Shown: piece after piece, positions 25,764 through 32,616 of the stretch
Layout: the number at the start of each line of letters is the position of its first letter
Position numbering within the stretch: position 1 is the first letter of the stretch
NCBI GenBank assembly: GCA_002070095.1
Contig: MWCR01000003.1
Coordinates: forward strand, 54,590 to 118,589
Source: Parcubacteria group bacterium ADurb.Bin192
GTDB taxonomy: Bacteria > Patescibacteriota > Patescibacteriia > 2-12-FULL-60-25
DNA: 64,000 bases
Direction: 5' to 3'
Made by a program: the position numbers and the translations under genes
Notes under the pieces: generated by a model
Told to the model about the DNA's origin: nothing
Databases searched by the model: none
Seen by the model: only the letters and a program-made list of their open reading frames with translations

Positions 25764-26447
25764 TTACATTTTATAAATCACATCTTTTCTCTCCACCACC
25801 ACCTGCCAGCCGTGGCGTTTAGCATGCGCGTAAAGCTTGCTGTTGGGATTAAAACAGATCGGCCTGGCCACCAGCTTCAAAAATCTGATATCAGCCTCCG
25901 AGTCACCCACTCCGATAGAGCCTTTCAAGGTCAAGCCTTCGGTCCGGACTGCTCTTTTTAGTATTTTAGCCTTATCATCAATCAAAGTTTGATGCAGAGT
26001 CTTGCCCGTGTACCGCCCGTCCTCCCCCACCTCGTGAATCCGGCCGTAGACCTTATCAAAGCCCCATTGCCTGCAAAACGGGTCCAGCATCTCTTTGGGC
26101 GAATGCGAGATGGCCAGCAAATAATAACCGTCCCGCTTAAGCTTTTGGGTCAGATCCCGGGTATAACGATAAACCCGCTTGCTGGAACGCGCCACGGCCT
26201 GCTCCGCGACTTTGGCGAAAGTTTTATGCGGCACACCTTTAAGCCGGCCTTCAAAGGCTTTGACTACGTCCATAATATAATCATCATACGACCCTTCGCG
26301 GTTCAGCCAGTTGTCACGCGCGCGGGCGTAGACTTTGGCCGTGGAGGCCGGGAAGATTCCCTTGGCGATTAAGTCGTCGGTCAGCTCAATCAGCAGGCTG
26401 GAACGAAAGATGGTTCCGTCGATGTCGAAAATAGCGAGTTTTTGCAT
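25764..26447 (-). CDS. HAD-family phosphatase (SerB-like, HAD-IB)
   Basis: 227 residues from ATG 26447 (MQKLAIFDIDGT). HAD motifs are complete: I FDIDGTIFR (nucleophile and acid Asp), II AISHSPKEML, III with Lys in the KAVRTEG region, and IV GVGDSEADIRFL. The helical cap after motif I (about 20-80) fits the phosphoserine phosphatase/HAD-IB group, which hydrolyses small phosphate esters in the cytoplasm; the substrate cannot be told. The frame runs 12 codons further upstream, but those codons are a 7-base tandem repeat, so the downstream ATG is preferred. Confidence 0.85.
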   Translation of the reverse strand: MQKLAIFDIDGTIFRSSLLIELTDDLIAKGIFPASTAKVYARARDNWLNREGSYDDYIMDVVKAFEGRLKGVPHKTFAKVAEQAVARSSKRVYRYTRDLTQKLKRDGYYLLAISHSPKEMLDPFCRQWGFDKVYGRIHEVGEDGRYTGKTLHQTLIDDKAKILKRAVRTEGLTLKGSIGVGDSEADIRFLKLVARPICFNPNSKLYAHAKRHGWQVVVERKDVIYKM

Positions 26448-26450
26448 GGG

Positions 26451-26485
26451 TATATCGTACATCGTACACCGTACATCGTACAACG
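26451..26485. repeat. Seven-base tandem repeat (ATCGTAC-type)
   Basis: About four imperfect copies of ATCGTAC/ACCGTAC lie immediately before the HAD gene's ATG. They are read as MYDVRCTMYD if an upstream start is used. This is probably non-coding microsatellite-like DNA. Confidence 0.7.
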
Positions 26486-26504
26486 TGGGATGGACTGAAT
26501 CAAC

Positions 26505-27191
26505 TTACTTATAATCTTTGATCTCGGATCCCAGCTTGGAGGCCAGGTCGAGCATATCCGCTTCGCTGACCGCGGTTCCGTTACTGCGCTCAAGGCGAAG
26601 GTATTTATTGGGATTAAGCACCAAATAGGTCGAATTCAGCTGGCCGTCTTTTTGATATGATAAAAAATTTTCCATGGGAATGCGCGATTCGGTTTTGATG
26701 GTGTGACCGATAAATTCACGGTTCTTCTTTTGCTTGTCCACGTTCAAATAATCCAAAACCAGCATGACATAATTCTTCTTGGCTGAATCAAAATAATATG
26801 AACAACCGTGGACCGTGGCCAAAGGCGAAGGCTCGGCCGCAAAAATCTCCCGGCCCGTGAGATAGGATATGAATTCTTGGGTGAACTGACCGCAAACATC
26901 TTCCACAATGTAATAGCTCTTATCCTGCCGGGAAGGTTCGCCCGGATATTGCACAAAACAATTGCCCAACCGCTTGCCCGGATCGCCATAACCCTCAATA
27001 GCCACGTTGCCCGGAGTACAAGGCCCGGCTGTTCCAACCGCCTGTCCGTCATCCCCGGATTCTTGCCGTGCCTGACCGGTTTGTTCGCCGGTTGCCGCCG
27101 GCCCGGCCTGATTACAGCCCGCACCCAAGGCCGTAACTAAAATCAAAACCAAAAGTAAAGCCTGTTTTTTGAAAATATTGGTAGTAGACAT
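26505..27191 (-). CDS. Hypothetical lipoprotein
   Basis: 228 residues with a lipoprotein signal peptide (hydrophobic stretch LLLVLILVTALGAGC, lipid-modified Cys26), a Gln/Gly/Ala-rich linker and a globular domain of about 160 residues. That domain has four Cys (GPCTPGN, NCFVQYPG, VCGQFTQEF, HGCSYYF) and an ESRIPMENFLSYQKDG stretch. I recognise no family. It would be anchored on the outer face of the membrane. It has its own leaderless promoter. Confidence 0.75.
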   Translation of the reverse strand: MSTTNIFKKQALLLVLILVTALGAGCNQAGPAATGEQTGQARQESGDDGQAVGTAGPCTPGNVAIEGYGDPGKRLGNCFVQYPGEPSRQDKSYYIVEDVCGQFTQEFISYLTGREIFAAEPSPLATVHGCSYYFDSAKKNYVMLVLDYLNVDKQKKNREFIGHTIKTESRIPMENFLSYQKDGQLNSTYLVLNPNKYLRLERSNGTAVSEADMLDLASKLGSEIKDYK

Positions 27192-27199
27192 ATGGGTTG

Positions 27200-27205
27200 A
27201 TTATA
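27200..27205 (-). promoter_or_regulatory. -10 box (TATAAT), leaderless start of the 26505-27191 lipoprotein
   Basis: Minus-strand TGTATAAT ends eight bases before ATG 27191. Confidence 0.55.
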
Positions 27206-27250
27206 CAGGGAATGGATGGTGGGAGTAAAAGATTTTCTAAAAAAATATTT

Positions 27251-27964
27251 TTAATGCGCTAAGCAGACGAGCAGTTTGCTGATTTTGGATTCATTAACAA
27301 AAGCCCCCTTATGTTCCAAAATAATATCGTTCAGCCATTCTTTACGCACGATATAGGTATTATCAAGCTTGTTTTTACCAAGCCGCAGACCGCGCGCATG
27401 CGTAAAGACAAGTATAGGCTGGACAAAATAATCCAGACCGCAAGCTTTTAAACATTGGGATATCTTGAAAGCGCCGTTTTTTGTCTGTTTTACAAAATCT
27501 TTACCATAATACTTACTTAAGCCGTTGTAAGCCAATCTGCCCCATTTAACATCCAGGCTAACACCGCTTGATTTAACTTCAATGGCAAATATTCCGGTCG
27601 GACCAATCACCGCAAAATCAACATTGCCCGTATTGCTGTTAATAGGGTCGCGCATAACCCAATAAGAATCCGGTAATCCTTCTAAAATCTCAAATATCTC
27701 AACTTCAGCCTCATGACCAAGATAATACGGTCGAATATTTTTTCGACCATACAGGATGGCTAATCTAATAAAGATAGCTAAAATCAGCAAGTAAACGAAT
27801 GAACTTATAAAAACAATCCATAAATTTTTATAATTTATGAAATTATAAACCAAATACAGCACGCCCAAAGCAATCAAAATTATTTGAATGACGTCAAAAC
27901 GAAAAGTAGCTTTTCTTTTTTTATCATCCAACCAACTATTCGTTGTTTTTGAAACTTGAGCCAT
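27251..27964 (-). CDS. NERD-domain (nuclease-related) membrane protein
   Basis: 237 residues. Two membrane helices (about 26-45 and 48-70) are followed by a NERD domain, a PD-(D/E)xK-like fold: the strand GNVDFAVIGPTGIFAIEVKS carries the acidic residues and the ExK triad (VDFAVI, then EVK) expected for it. NERD proteins are thought to process DNA, but functions are mostly unproven. From here to 31.06 kb base composition is clearly more A+T-rich than the flanks. This gene is the last on its strand in that cassette and has an extended -10 box of its own. Confidence 0.85.
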   Translation of the reverse strand: MAQVSKTTNSWLDDKKRKATFRFDVIQIILIALGVLYLVYNFINYKNLWIVFISSFVYLLILAIFIRLAILYGRKNIRPYYLGHEAEVEIFEILEGLPDSYWVMRDPINSNTGNVDFAVIGPTGIFAIEVKSSGVSLDVKWGRLAYNGLSKYYGKDFVKQTKNGAFKISQCLKACGLDYFVQPILVFTHARGLRLGKNKLDNTYIVRKEWLNDIILEHKGAFVNESKISKLLVCLAH

Positions 27965-27971
27965 TCAGGCA

Positions 27972-27977
27972 ATTATA
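27972..27977 (-). promoter_or_regulatory. Extended -10 (TGGTATAAT), leaderless start of the NERD gene
   Basis: Minus-strand TGGTATAAT ends seven bases before ATG 27964. Confidence 0.55.
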
Positions 27978-27987
27978 CCACTGATTA

Positions 27988-28215
27988 TCATTGATGATGA
28001 ATTGTTAGCCACTCTCCCCTCTCACTCTTCAACTCCAAACACAACACTTCCTCATAATCCGATTCTTTGATCCATGCGTTTTCTTGGAGCAGTCGGTTAA
28101 AAGCTTCGCGCGAATTATGGCCATTGGTGATTCCGAGGACTTGGAGATTATCGATGTCTTCAAGATTGGGGGCGGTTGTTTGGCCGTCGGAGGTTAGGAA
28201 GATGAACGGGGGCAT
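27988..28215 (-). CDS. Small hypothetical protein
   Basis: 75 residues from ATG 28215 (MPPFIFLTSDG); a GTG at 28233 would overlap the end of the upstream gene. The sequence (QVLGITNGHNSREAFNRLL, then YEEVLCLELKSERGEW) looks globular and folded rather than random. It is predicted as alpha/beta with a helix in the middle and a final acidic strand. No family recognised. It lies in the DpnI-like cassette, directly downstream of another small gene. Confidence 0.6.
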   Translation of the reverse strand: MPPFIFLTSDGQTTAPNLEDIDNLQVLGITNGHNSREAFNRLLQENAWIKESDYEEVLCLELKSERGEWLTIHHQ

Positions 28216-28223
28216 ATAATGTA

Positions 28224-28412
28224 TTAATACCACAATTGAAATTGCGGGTATGTTTTCTTGTCCATAAAGTCCAAATCTTTGTCGTCACCCCAGACCAGTT
28301 CCGTAAAATTAGCCAGATCTTCGTTATAACCTCGGCACATTACTTGTATGCGAGCAAAGGGATTGATAAACAAAATAATTTTTGCCACAAGCGGCGTTAA
28401 ATTTATCGCCAT
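28224..28412 (-). CDS. Small hypothetical protein
   Basis: 62 residues from ATG 28412 (MAINLTPLVAK), starting three bases before the DpnI-like gene's stop is reached, so the reading frames nearly touch and translation is probably coupled. The first half is hydrophobic (LTPLVAKIILFINPFARI) and the second acidic and aromatic (WGDDKDLDFMDKKTYPQF). No family recognised. Pairing with the next small gene suggests a two-gene unit, but nothing shows a function. Confidence 0.5.
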   Translation of the reverse strand: MAINLTPLVAKIILFINPFARIQVMCRGYNEDLANFTELVWGDDKDLDFMDKKTYPQFQLWY

Positions 28413-28414
28413 AT

Positions 28415-29188
28415 TCAACTTGCGATTTGGTATTTACCACGCGAGATAAATGAGAGATACCCATTATCACGCAATACTTGGAGCTGTTGCCTCAGCTTGT
28501 CTTTGATGTGTTTGTTGTTTGGGTACAGTTTAGCAAGTTCTTTTTCATATGCATAAACTTCATCAAGACCAAACTCCTTTTTACCTAATTTATCAATAAT
28601 CCGCATAGTATCCAATAGCCAACCCTTGGCTGACAAATCCGTTTGCTTTTTTAAGAAAGAAGTTTTTTTCCAGATTGATATTATTTCTTTCTTAGGCAGT
28701 TCGATATGATTTTTTATGTAATATATTCTTCCGGCTTCGGGTATGTTTTTTAGAATAATATTACAACCAACCCAACCGGCTCTCTTGGCACTTGGAGGCA
28801 AGGGTTTTCTTTTTTCAATGATGGTTGGAACAAAAAAATGTTTGGGAATAACAAGAAAATTTTTTACCTCCAATTTACTAATGTCATAACTTAAAAAGAA
28901 AAAATTCGGATTATTACTGCTGTTTAGCCGTTCGATCATGGTTCTATAAGCTCCATCCGTTATTTTATTGCCCACCGTATCTTTTTTGCTTTTCAATTCA
29001 TACTCCTCGGCGCACTTTGGACAATAAAAATCCGCTACCGGCTTATTACTGGCAAAGTGATTGATTTCTTCATTGCCACAATTCGGACAGTAAACCTGAT
29101 TATTAACCCAATCTTCTGAAAGAACCCGAATAATTTGTGAATTATTTTTATATTTCGAGGCCAACCGAGGATTGAAGGCGGAATTCAT
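28415..29188 (-). CDS. DpnI-like type IIM restriction endonuclease (methylation-dependent)
   Basis: 257 residues, nearly the 254 of Streptococcus DpnI and alike along its whole length. It keeps the zinc-binding Cys (C34, C37, C56, C59) and the PD-(D/E)xK residues D53, E64 and K66 in VADFYC...EEYELKSKK. The conserved segments NPNFFFLSYD, KRAGWVGCNIIL and the C-terminal winged helix (NNKHIKDKLRQQLQVLRDNG) are also present. DpnI cuts GATC only when the adenine is methylated, so the host must lack Dam methylation, and this enzyme would destroy incoming DNA from Dam-positive bacteria or phages. The gene is A+T-rich compared with the flanks and begins four bases after the helicase stop on the same strand. 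Confidence 0.93.
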   Translation of the reverse strand: MNSAFNPRLASKYKNNSQIIRVLSEDWVNNQVYCPNCGNEEINHFASNKPVADFYCPKCAEEYELKSKKDTVGNKITDGAYRTMIERLNSSNNPNFFFLSYDISKLEVKNFLVIPKHFFVPTIIEKRKPLPPSAKRAGWVGCNIILKNIPEAGRIYYIKNHIELPKKEIISIWKKTSFLKKQTDLSAKGWLLDTMRIIDKLGKKEFGLDEVYAYEKELAKLYPNNKHIKDKLRQQLQVLRDNGYLSFISRGKYQIAS

Positions 29189-29192
29189 AAAT

Positions 29193-31061
29193 TTAATTAC
29201 TTTTGTTTAATTTTAGCCTATTTTTAAAATACGCTTCGGTTTCTTTATCCACAAAGTATACATAACAGCCCTTCATACCACGAGTCATTAATGTTCTATA
29301 CGTATTCTTTATTATCTTGTCGGCTTTCTTCTTTGCTTCTGCGGGATTTTGCTTCAAAGCCGTTTTGTAGCCTTTTAATGAAGCATCCGTTTTCGCTCTT
29401 TTCTCAGGTTGTGTTATCACAACTCCGTCTCTGACCACAAAATCAAGGCCAATGATTACTCCAATATAATCTAATTCCAATCCTTGGCACGTATGAATGC
29501 AACCAACCTCATTCACAGAACTTGGAGACAAAATCCACAGATTGCCATCACTGGCTAGATTCCACTGTAACGCGAGACTATCATTTAAAAAACTTATATC
29601 CATCTTACTTTTATCTTGTTTACTAATCCAATCCCAGCAATAACCAGCTACCAATCTGGATTTATTTCTTTCTTTATTCTTTTCAAGAATCAAATTGTAC
29701 AACTCGGTAGGAGAATCGATAACCCTGAAATCATAATTGTTTTCCGATAGGAAAATATTAGCTGTTTCTTTAATTTGCAAGGCATCGTCCAGCCAAGCGA
29801 GGTAACCATCAGAGCCGCTGCAACGAAACTGAGAACTTAATTCCATTTCTTGAACTTTTACTCCAATTAAATCAGCCCATTTTTTTATTTCTTCTTTTTC
29901 ACCTATATCGTTCCATGTCACTTTTTGATCCTCATCAATAAAAAATACAGAAAACTTACTCGCCTTTATAATCTCTTTTATTTGATTTTCTCCGAGGTTG
30001 CGGAACATGCCTGATTTCTCATTCAGTCTATGCGCCTCATCAACAACAAGTGCATCCAGTGAATTTTCTTCTATATCAATGTAAGAACCGGAACCAGTAA
30101 ATAGATTGGAAATCTGAGTTTTTTTCATTTGTCCCGTTAACATGCTTTCGTAAACCGCTCTTGGAGCTGCGTTTTTTGTTACATATTGCACAACAAGACC
30201 TTGTTTTGTGATTTCCACCAATAAATTAATCGCAACCACGGATTTTCCAGTTCCCGGGCCACCTTGAACAATAAGAATATTTTTGTTTTTTGCGTTTGAC
30301 TGTTTCGCGAGTAGCTTTGCTGTTTCAAACACAACTTTCTGATCATCTATCATGAAAAACTCTTCATTCCCTTTCAACATGCTGGCCAAGCTATCCGTTA
30401 AACTTTTTGAGGGCTTTATCTTACCGCTGTCAACCCTGTACATTATTTTTGATTTGTCTCCGTATTTTACAAATTTTTTAATAAAAGAACGCAAGCTGTC
30501 TTTTTCGCTATCGCCCTCTAAAAATACTGGGGCTTTCTGTAAATATTCTTCGTAAAATTTATTTTTTATTACATCGTCCTCAATATAATTATGCAAATAA
30601 GCACAAGGTCTTAATTGAATATTCTCTTTGTATACAGTCTCGCAATAATTTTCAAGTAAAGCCGCATACGACCATGCTTGATAAGAAGGGTGGCTGACCT
30701 CGCCGAAAAAAGAGGTTTTTACTAAACCATCCTTTTCAGATAAATCAACAGTCGACCATTGCTTCAGTTCAATGATTATCGCATAATCATTTTTCTTCTC
30801 GTTCTGTCCCGTAAGAATAAAATCTATCCTTTTAGACGTTCTGGGTATTGTGTATTCAATAGACACTCCGGCATCTTTTGGTATGGAGGGATCGTTTAGA
30901 ACATCTCTCATGTATCTCATGGATTTTTTCCATGAATCTTGCTCTGAAGCTCCGACGTGTTTTTTAGTGGCGTTAAAATAAAAATCAATAATTAGCTGAT
31001 CTATGACGCCTCCACGTACTTGATTGATAAAATTCTCTTTCACGTCTTGATAAATGATCAT
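29193..31061 (-). CDS. DUF2075/Schlafen-type helicase with N-terminal nuclease-like domain
   Basis: 622 residues. The N-terminal ~200 residues include a PD-(D/E)xK-like strand pair (RIDFILTGQ, then YAIIIELKQWS). The helicase core of the DUF2075 family follows: Walker A QGGPGTGKSVVA, Walker B ALVVDEAHRLNE, a motif III-like FFIDEDQKVTW, and a C-terminal part with QGLELDYIGVIIG and RTLMTRGMKGCYVYF (UvrD-like motifs V and VI). Members are predicted DNA/RNA helicases, often found beside defence genes. Here it is placed between a MazG-like gene (four bases upstream) and the DpnI homologue (four bases downstream), so all three form one operon. A nuclease-helicase role in DNA defence is inferred. Confidence 0.85.
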   Translation of the reverse strand: MIIYQDVKENFINQVRGGVIDQLIIDFYFNATKKHVGASEQDSWKKSMRYMRDVLNDPSIPKDAGVSIEYTIPRTSKRIDFILTGQNEKKNDYAIIIELKQWSTVDLSEKDGLVKTSFFGEVSHPSYQAWSYAALLENYCETVYKENIQLRPCAYLHNYIEDDVIKNKFYEEYLQKAPVFLEGDSEKDSLRSFIKKFVKYGDKSKIMYRVDSGKIKPSKSLTDSLASMLKGNEEFFMIDDQKVVFETAKLLAKQSNAKNKNILIVQGGPGTGKSVVAINLLVEITKQGLVVQYVTKNAAPRAVYESMLTGQMKKTQISNLFTGSGSYIDIEENSLDALVVDEAHRLNEKSGMFRNLGENQIKEIIKASKFSVFFIDEDQKVTWNDIGEKEEIKKWADLIGVKVQEMELSSQFRCSGSDGYLAWLDDALQIKETANIFLSENNYDFRVIDSPTELYNLILEKNKERNKSRLVAGYCWDWISKQDKSKMDISFLNDSLALQWNLASDGNLWILSPSSVNEVGCIHTCQGLELDYIGVIIGLDFVVRDGVVITQPEKRAKTDASLKGYKTALKQNPAEAKKKADKIIKNTYRTLMTRGMKGCYVYFVDKETEAYFKNRLKLNKSN

Positions 31062-31065
31062 ATTT

Positions 31066-31413
31066 TTATAACTCCGTATACTTAGTCGCCACTCCCCTGG
31101 CCTTATCCACCGGATATTTCAATTCATTTTTTTCAAGCTTATCTTTTAAAGCTTCAACCGGGTCAATGCCCAAATCATGGCTTAAAAGCAAAACCCAATA
31201 AAAAACATCGGCCAGTTCTTCGCCGATTTCTTGTTTATGGGTTTGAATATGTTGTTTAACTTGTTCGGGATTTTTCCATTGGAAATGTTCCATCACTTCC
31301 GTGGCTTCGAGGACCAAGGACAAGGCCACGTCTTTGGGATTGTGGAACTGCGCCCAATCGCGGGCGTCGCGGAAAGCGATGATGCGGGAGGTGAGGTCGG
31401 ACAGGGGGTTCAT
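31066..31413 (-). CDS. MazG-like nucleotide pyrophosphohydrolase (RS21-C6/dCTPase type)
   Basis: 115 residues, the single-domain all-alpha NTP-PPase fold. The Mg-binding set is visible: LVLEATEVMEHFQW (ExxE after the first helix) and EIGEELADVFYWVLLL (ExxD of the second). The family hydrolyses (d)NTPs to monophosphates, here most like dCTP-type housecleaning enzymes. It is the first gene of the run leading to the helicase and DpnI homologue, and its composition is closer to the chromosome than theirs, so it may be the original neighbour beside which the cassette inserted. Confidence 0.88.
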   Translation of the reverse strand: MNPLSDLTSRIIAFRDARDWAQFHNPKDVALSLVLEATEVMEHFQWKNPEQVKQHIQTHKQEIGEELADVFYWVLLLSHDLGIDPVEALKDKLEKNELKYPVDKARGVATKYTEL

Positions 31414-31807
31414 AATGTAGCTATTCTCGCTTATTATGTGGTGTTTGGCAAACTATTTCATGTAGCATGTAACATGTAGCATGTAACAAGGGGCCCTAAC
31501 GTACATAACGTCGCACGTCCCAGTCGTCCTACGTCCCGCGTCAGAGGCGTGCCCAGTCTTCGGACTTTACTTCCCTCTCTTGGGTAAGAGAGGGGTAGGG
31601 GTGAGTTAGGCTCATCCGAACTTAACGTCATACGACGGAGATGGGATATGGGACTTGTGAATCATCGGGCTAATCTTCGGCAAGCAGTTTCAACTGTTCC
31701 CGAAATGGGATCACGCAACAAAAATCCCCACTATTCGCGGGGCACCGATTGAATCCTTAATCTCTCATCCTTAGTTCCGTTCCAGTTTTGCGCAAACTCC
31801 ACCATGA
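31414..31807. other. Non-coding stretch between MazG-like gene and hicA
   Basis: About 390 bases without a credible gene. It holds short direct repeats (ATGTAGCATGTAACATGTAG around 31460), a run of similar CGTCC-rich words near 31510-31545, an imperfect hairpin CCCTCTCTTGGGTAAGAGAGGG (31573-31594) and a weak terminator of hicA at 31721-31745 (CCCC...GGGG then ATTTTTG on the minus strand). Confidence 0.6.
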
Positions 31808-32044
31808 TCATTTTGCCAGCCATTGCTCTTTCGGTATGCCCGACTGTTGGATAATACTTTTTAGAGTTCGCGGTTTAAGGGTGTTTTTGCCATGAAACGG
31901 GATGCAGACTTGCCTGCTCTGCCCGCCATACTGTCCAAAATAGTAAAAATGACTGCCACGCGTATAGCTATGTATAAAATTATAATCTTTCAAAAAACGG
32001 ATAACTTGTTCGGCCGTCCAATTATGCACTCCTCTTGGCGACAT
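31808..32044 (-). CDS. hicA: HicA-family toxin (mRNA interferase)
   Basis: 78 residues, the usual HicA size, a small double-stranded-RNA-binding fold. The catalytic His lies in TRGSHFYYFG, followed by the KxxTLKSIIQQSGI C-terminal helix typical of YcfA/HicA proteins. HicA cleaves mRNA and causes growth arrest unless bound by HicB. It stands directly after the antitoxin gene (six bases apart), so the order is antitoxin then toxin, the reverse of the classic hicAB. The active-site His is present, so it should be functional. Confidence 0.9.
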   Translation of the reverse strand: MSPRGVHNWTAEQVIRFLKDYNFIHSYTRGSHFYYFGQYGGQSRQVCIPFHGKNTLKPRTLKSIIQQSGIPKEQWLAK

Positions 32045-32050
32045 ACATCT

Positions 32051-32380
32051 TTAGGCCAACGTAGGCTGTAAAGCGGTCGCGATATTCAACAGTCCGCTGG
32101 AAAAAATCGGCTCTTTCTTTTTGCCGACCTTGGTTCTGTTTTCCCACATGCGTTCATATTCAGGATCTGTTTTTTGATTCAGAATGTTTGGGCGGGCTTT
32201 AAATTTTTTGGCGGATTCCAAATAACCGGTAAGCGCTTCAAAAAGTAAAAGCATGGCTTCTTGCGGGGTATCGCCGGTTTCCACGATATTAAACTCAAGA
32301 CCGACAGCGTACCAACAGTCGTCTTCTTTAAATACAAGATATCTGACAGAGCCATTTTGGAGAGTATTCTTATATCGCAT
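32051..32380 (-). CDS. hicB: HicB-like antitoxin
   Basis: 109 residues from ATG 32380 (MRYKNTLQNGS). The N-terminal half has the degenerate RNase H-like fold of HicB (VRYLVFKEDDCWYAVGLEFNIVETG, then TPQEAMLLLFEALTGYLES). The C-terminal part lacks an obvious HTH or ribbon-helix-helix motif. It should neutralise the HicA-like toxin encoded immediately downstream and may repress their shared promoter. A leaderless-type -10 box stands before the ATG, and a perfect 18-bp-arm palindrome lies 47 bases upstream of the start, a possible operator. Confidence 0.85.
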   Translation of the reverse strand: MRYKNTLQNGSVRYLVFKEDDCWYAVGLEFNIVETGDTPQEAMLLLFEALTGYLESAKKFKARPNILNQKTDPEYERMWENRTKVGKKKEPIFSSGLLNIATALQPTLA

Positions 32381-32388
32381 ACAGCACA

Positions 32389-32394
32389 ATCATA
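32389..32394 (-). promoter_or_regulatory. -10 box (TATGAT) of hicBA
   Basis: Minus-strand TATGAT ends eight bases before ATG 32380, implying a leaderless hicB message. Confidence 0.5.
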
Positions 32395-32426
32395 CCCTAT
32401 CTACTATTTAATTCAAGAGTTGTTTT

Positions 32427-32463
32427 GAAGTGAGTCGGTGACAATTTGTCACCGACTCACTTC
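32427..32463. repeat. Perfect 18-bp-arm palindrome
   Basis: Arms 32427-32444 (GAAGTGAGTCGGTGACAA) and 32446-32463 are exact complements around one T. There is no T-run, so it is not a standard terminator. It could be an operator for hicBA or a REP/transposon-type hairpin. Confidence 0.85.
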
Positions 32464-32470
32464 CTTCCTC

Positions 32471-32610
32471 TCACATACGCTGTGCCAGTTTGTTCCAATA
32501 TTTTCTTGGGTCAGAGCTATCAGTCAAAACAGCAATGATATCTACGACGCTAAAAAAACCATTTTTCCCGCTTGGTATCCCAAATGCGAAGAATAGACTG
32601 ATCGTTGAAT
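32471..32610 (-). pseudogene. Fragment of a Bro-N/DinD-like gene, frameshifted
   Basis: Minus-strand translation gives LFNDQSILRIWDTKREKWFF in one frame and, after a T7 tract (32552-32558), SVVDIIAVLTDSSDPRKYW and NKLAQRM-stop in another. Joined, these match the start of Bro-N domain proteins (DinD and phage antirepressor type: IRRxWDxxxxKWYFSVVDVI...PRKYW). The fragment ends at a TGA after ~45 residues, and no start or remaining gene is visible, so it is a decayed remnant. It marks former phage or accessory DNA next to hicBA. Confidence 0.7.
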
Positions 32611-32616
32611 AGTCGA

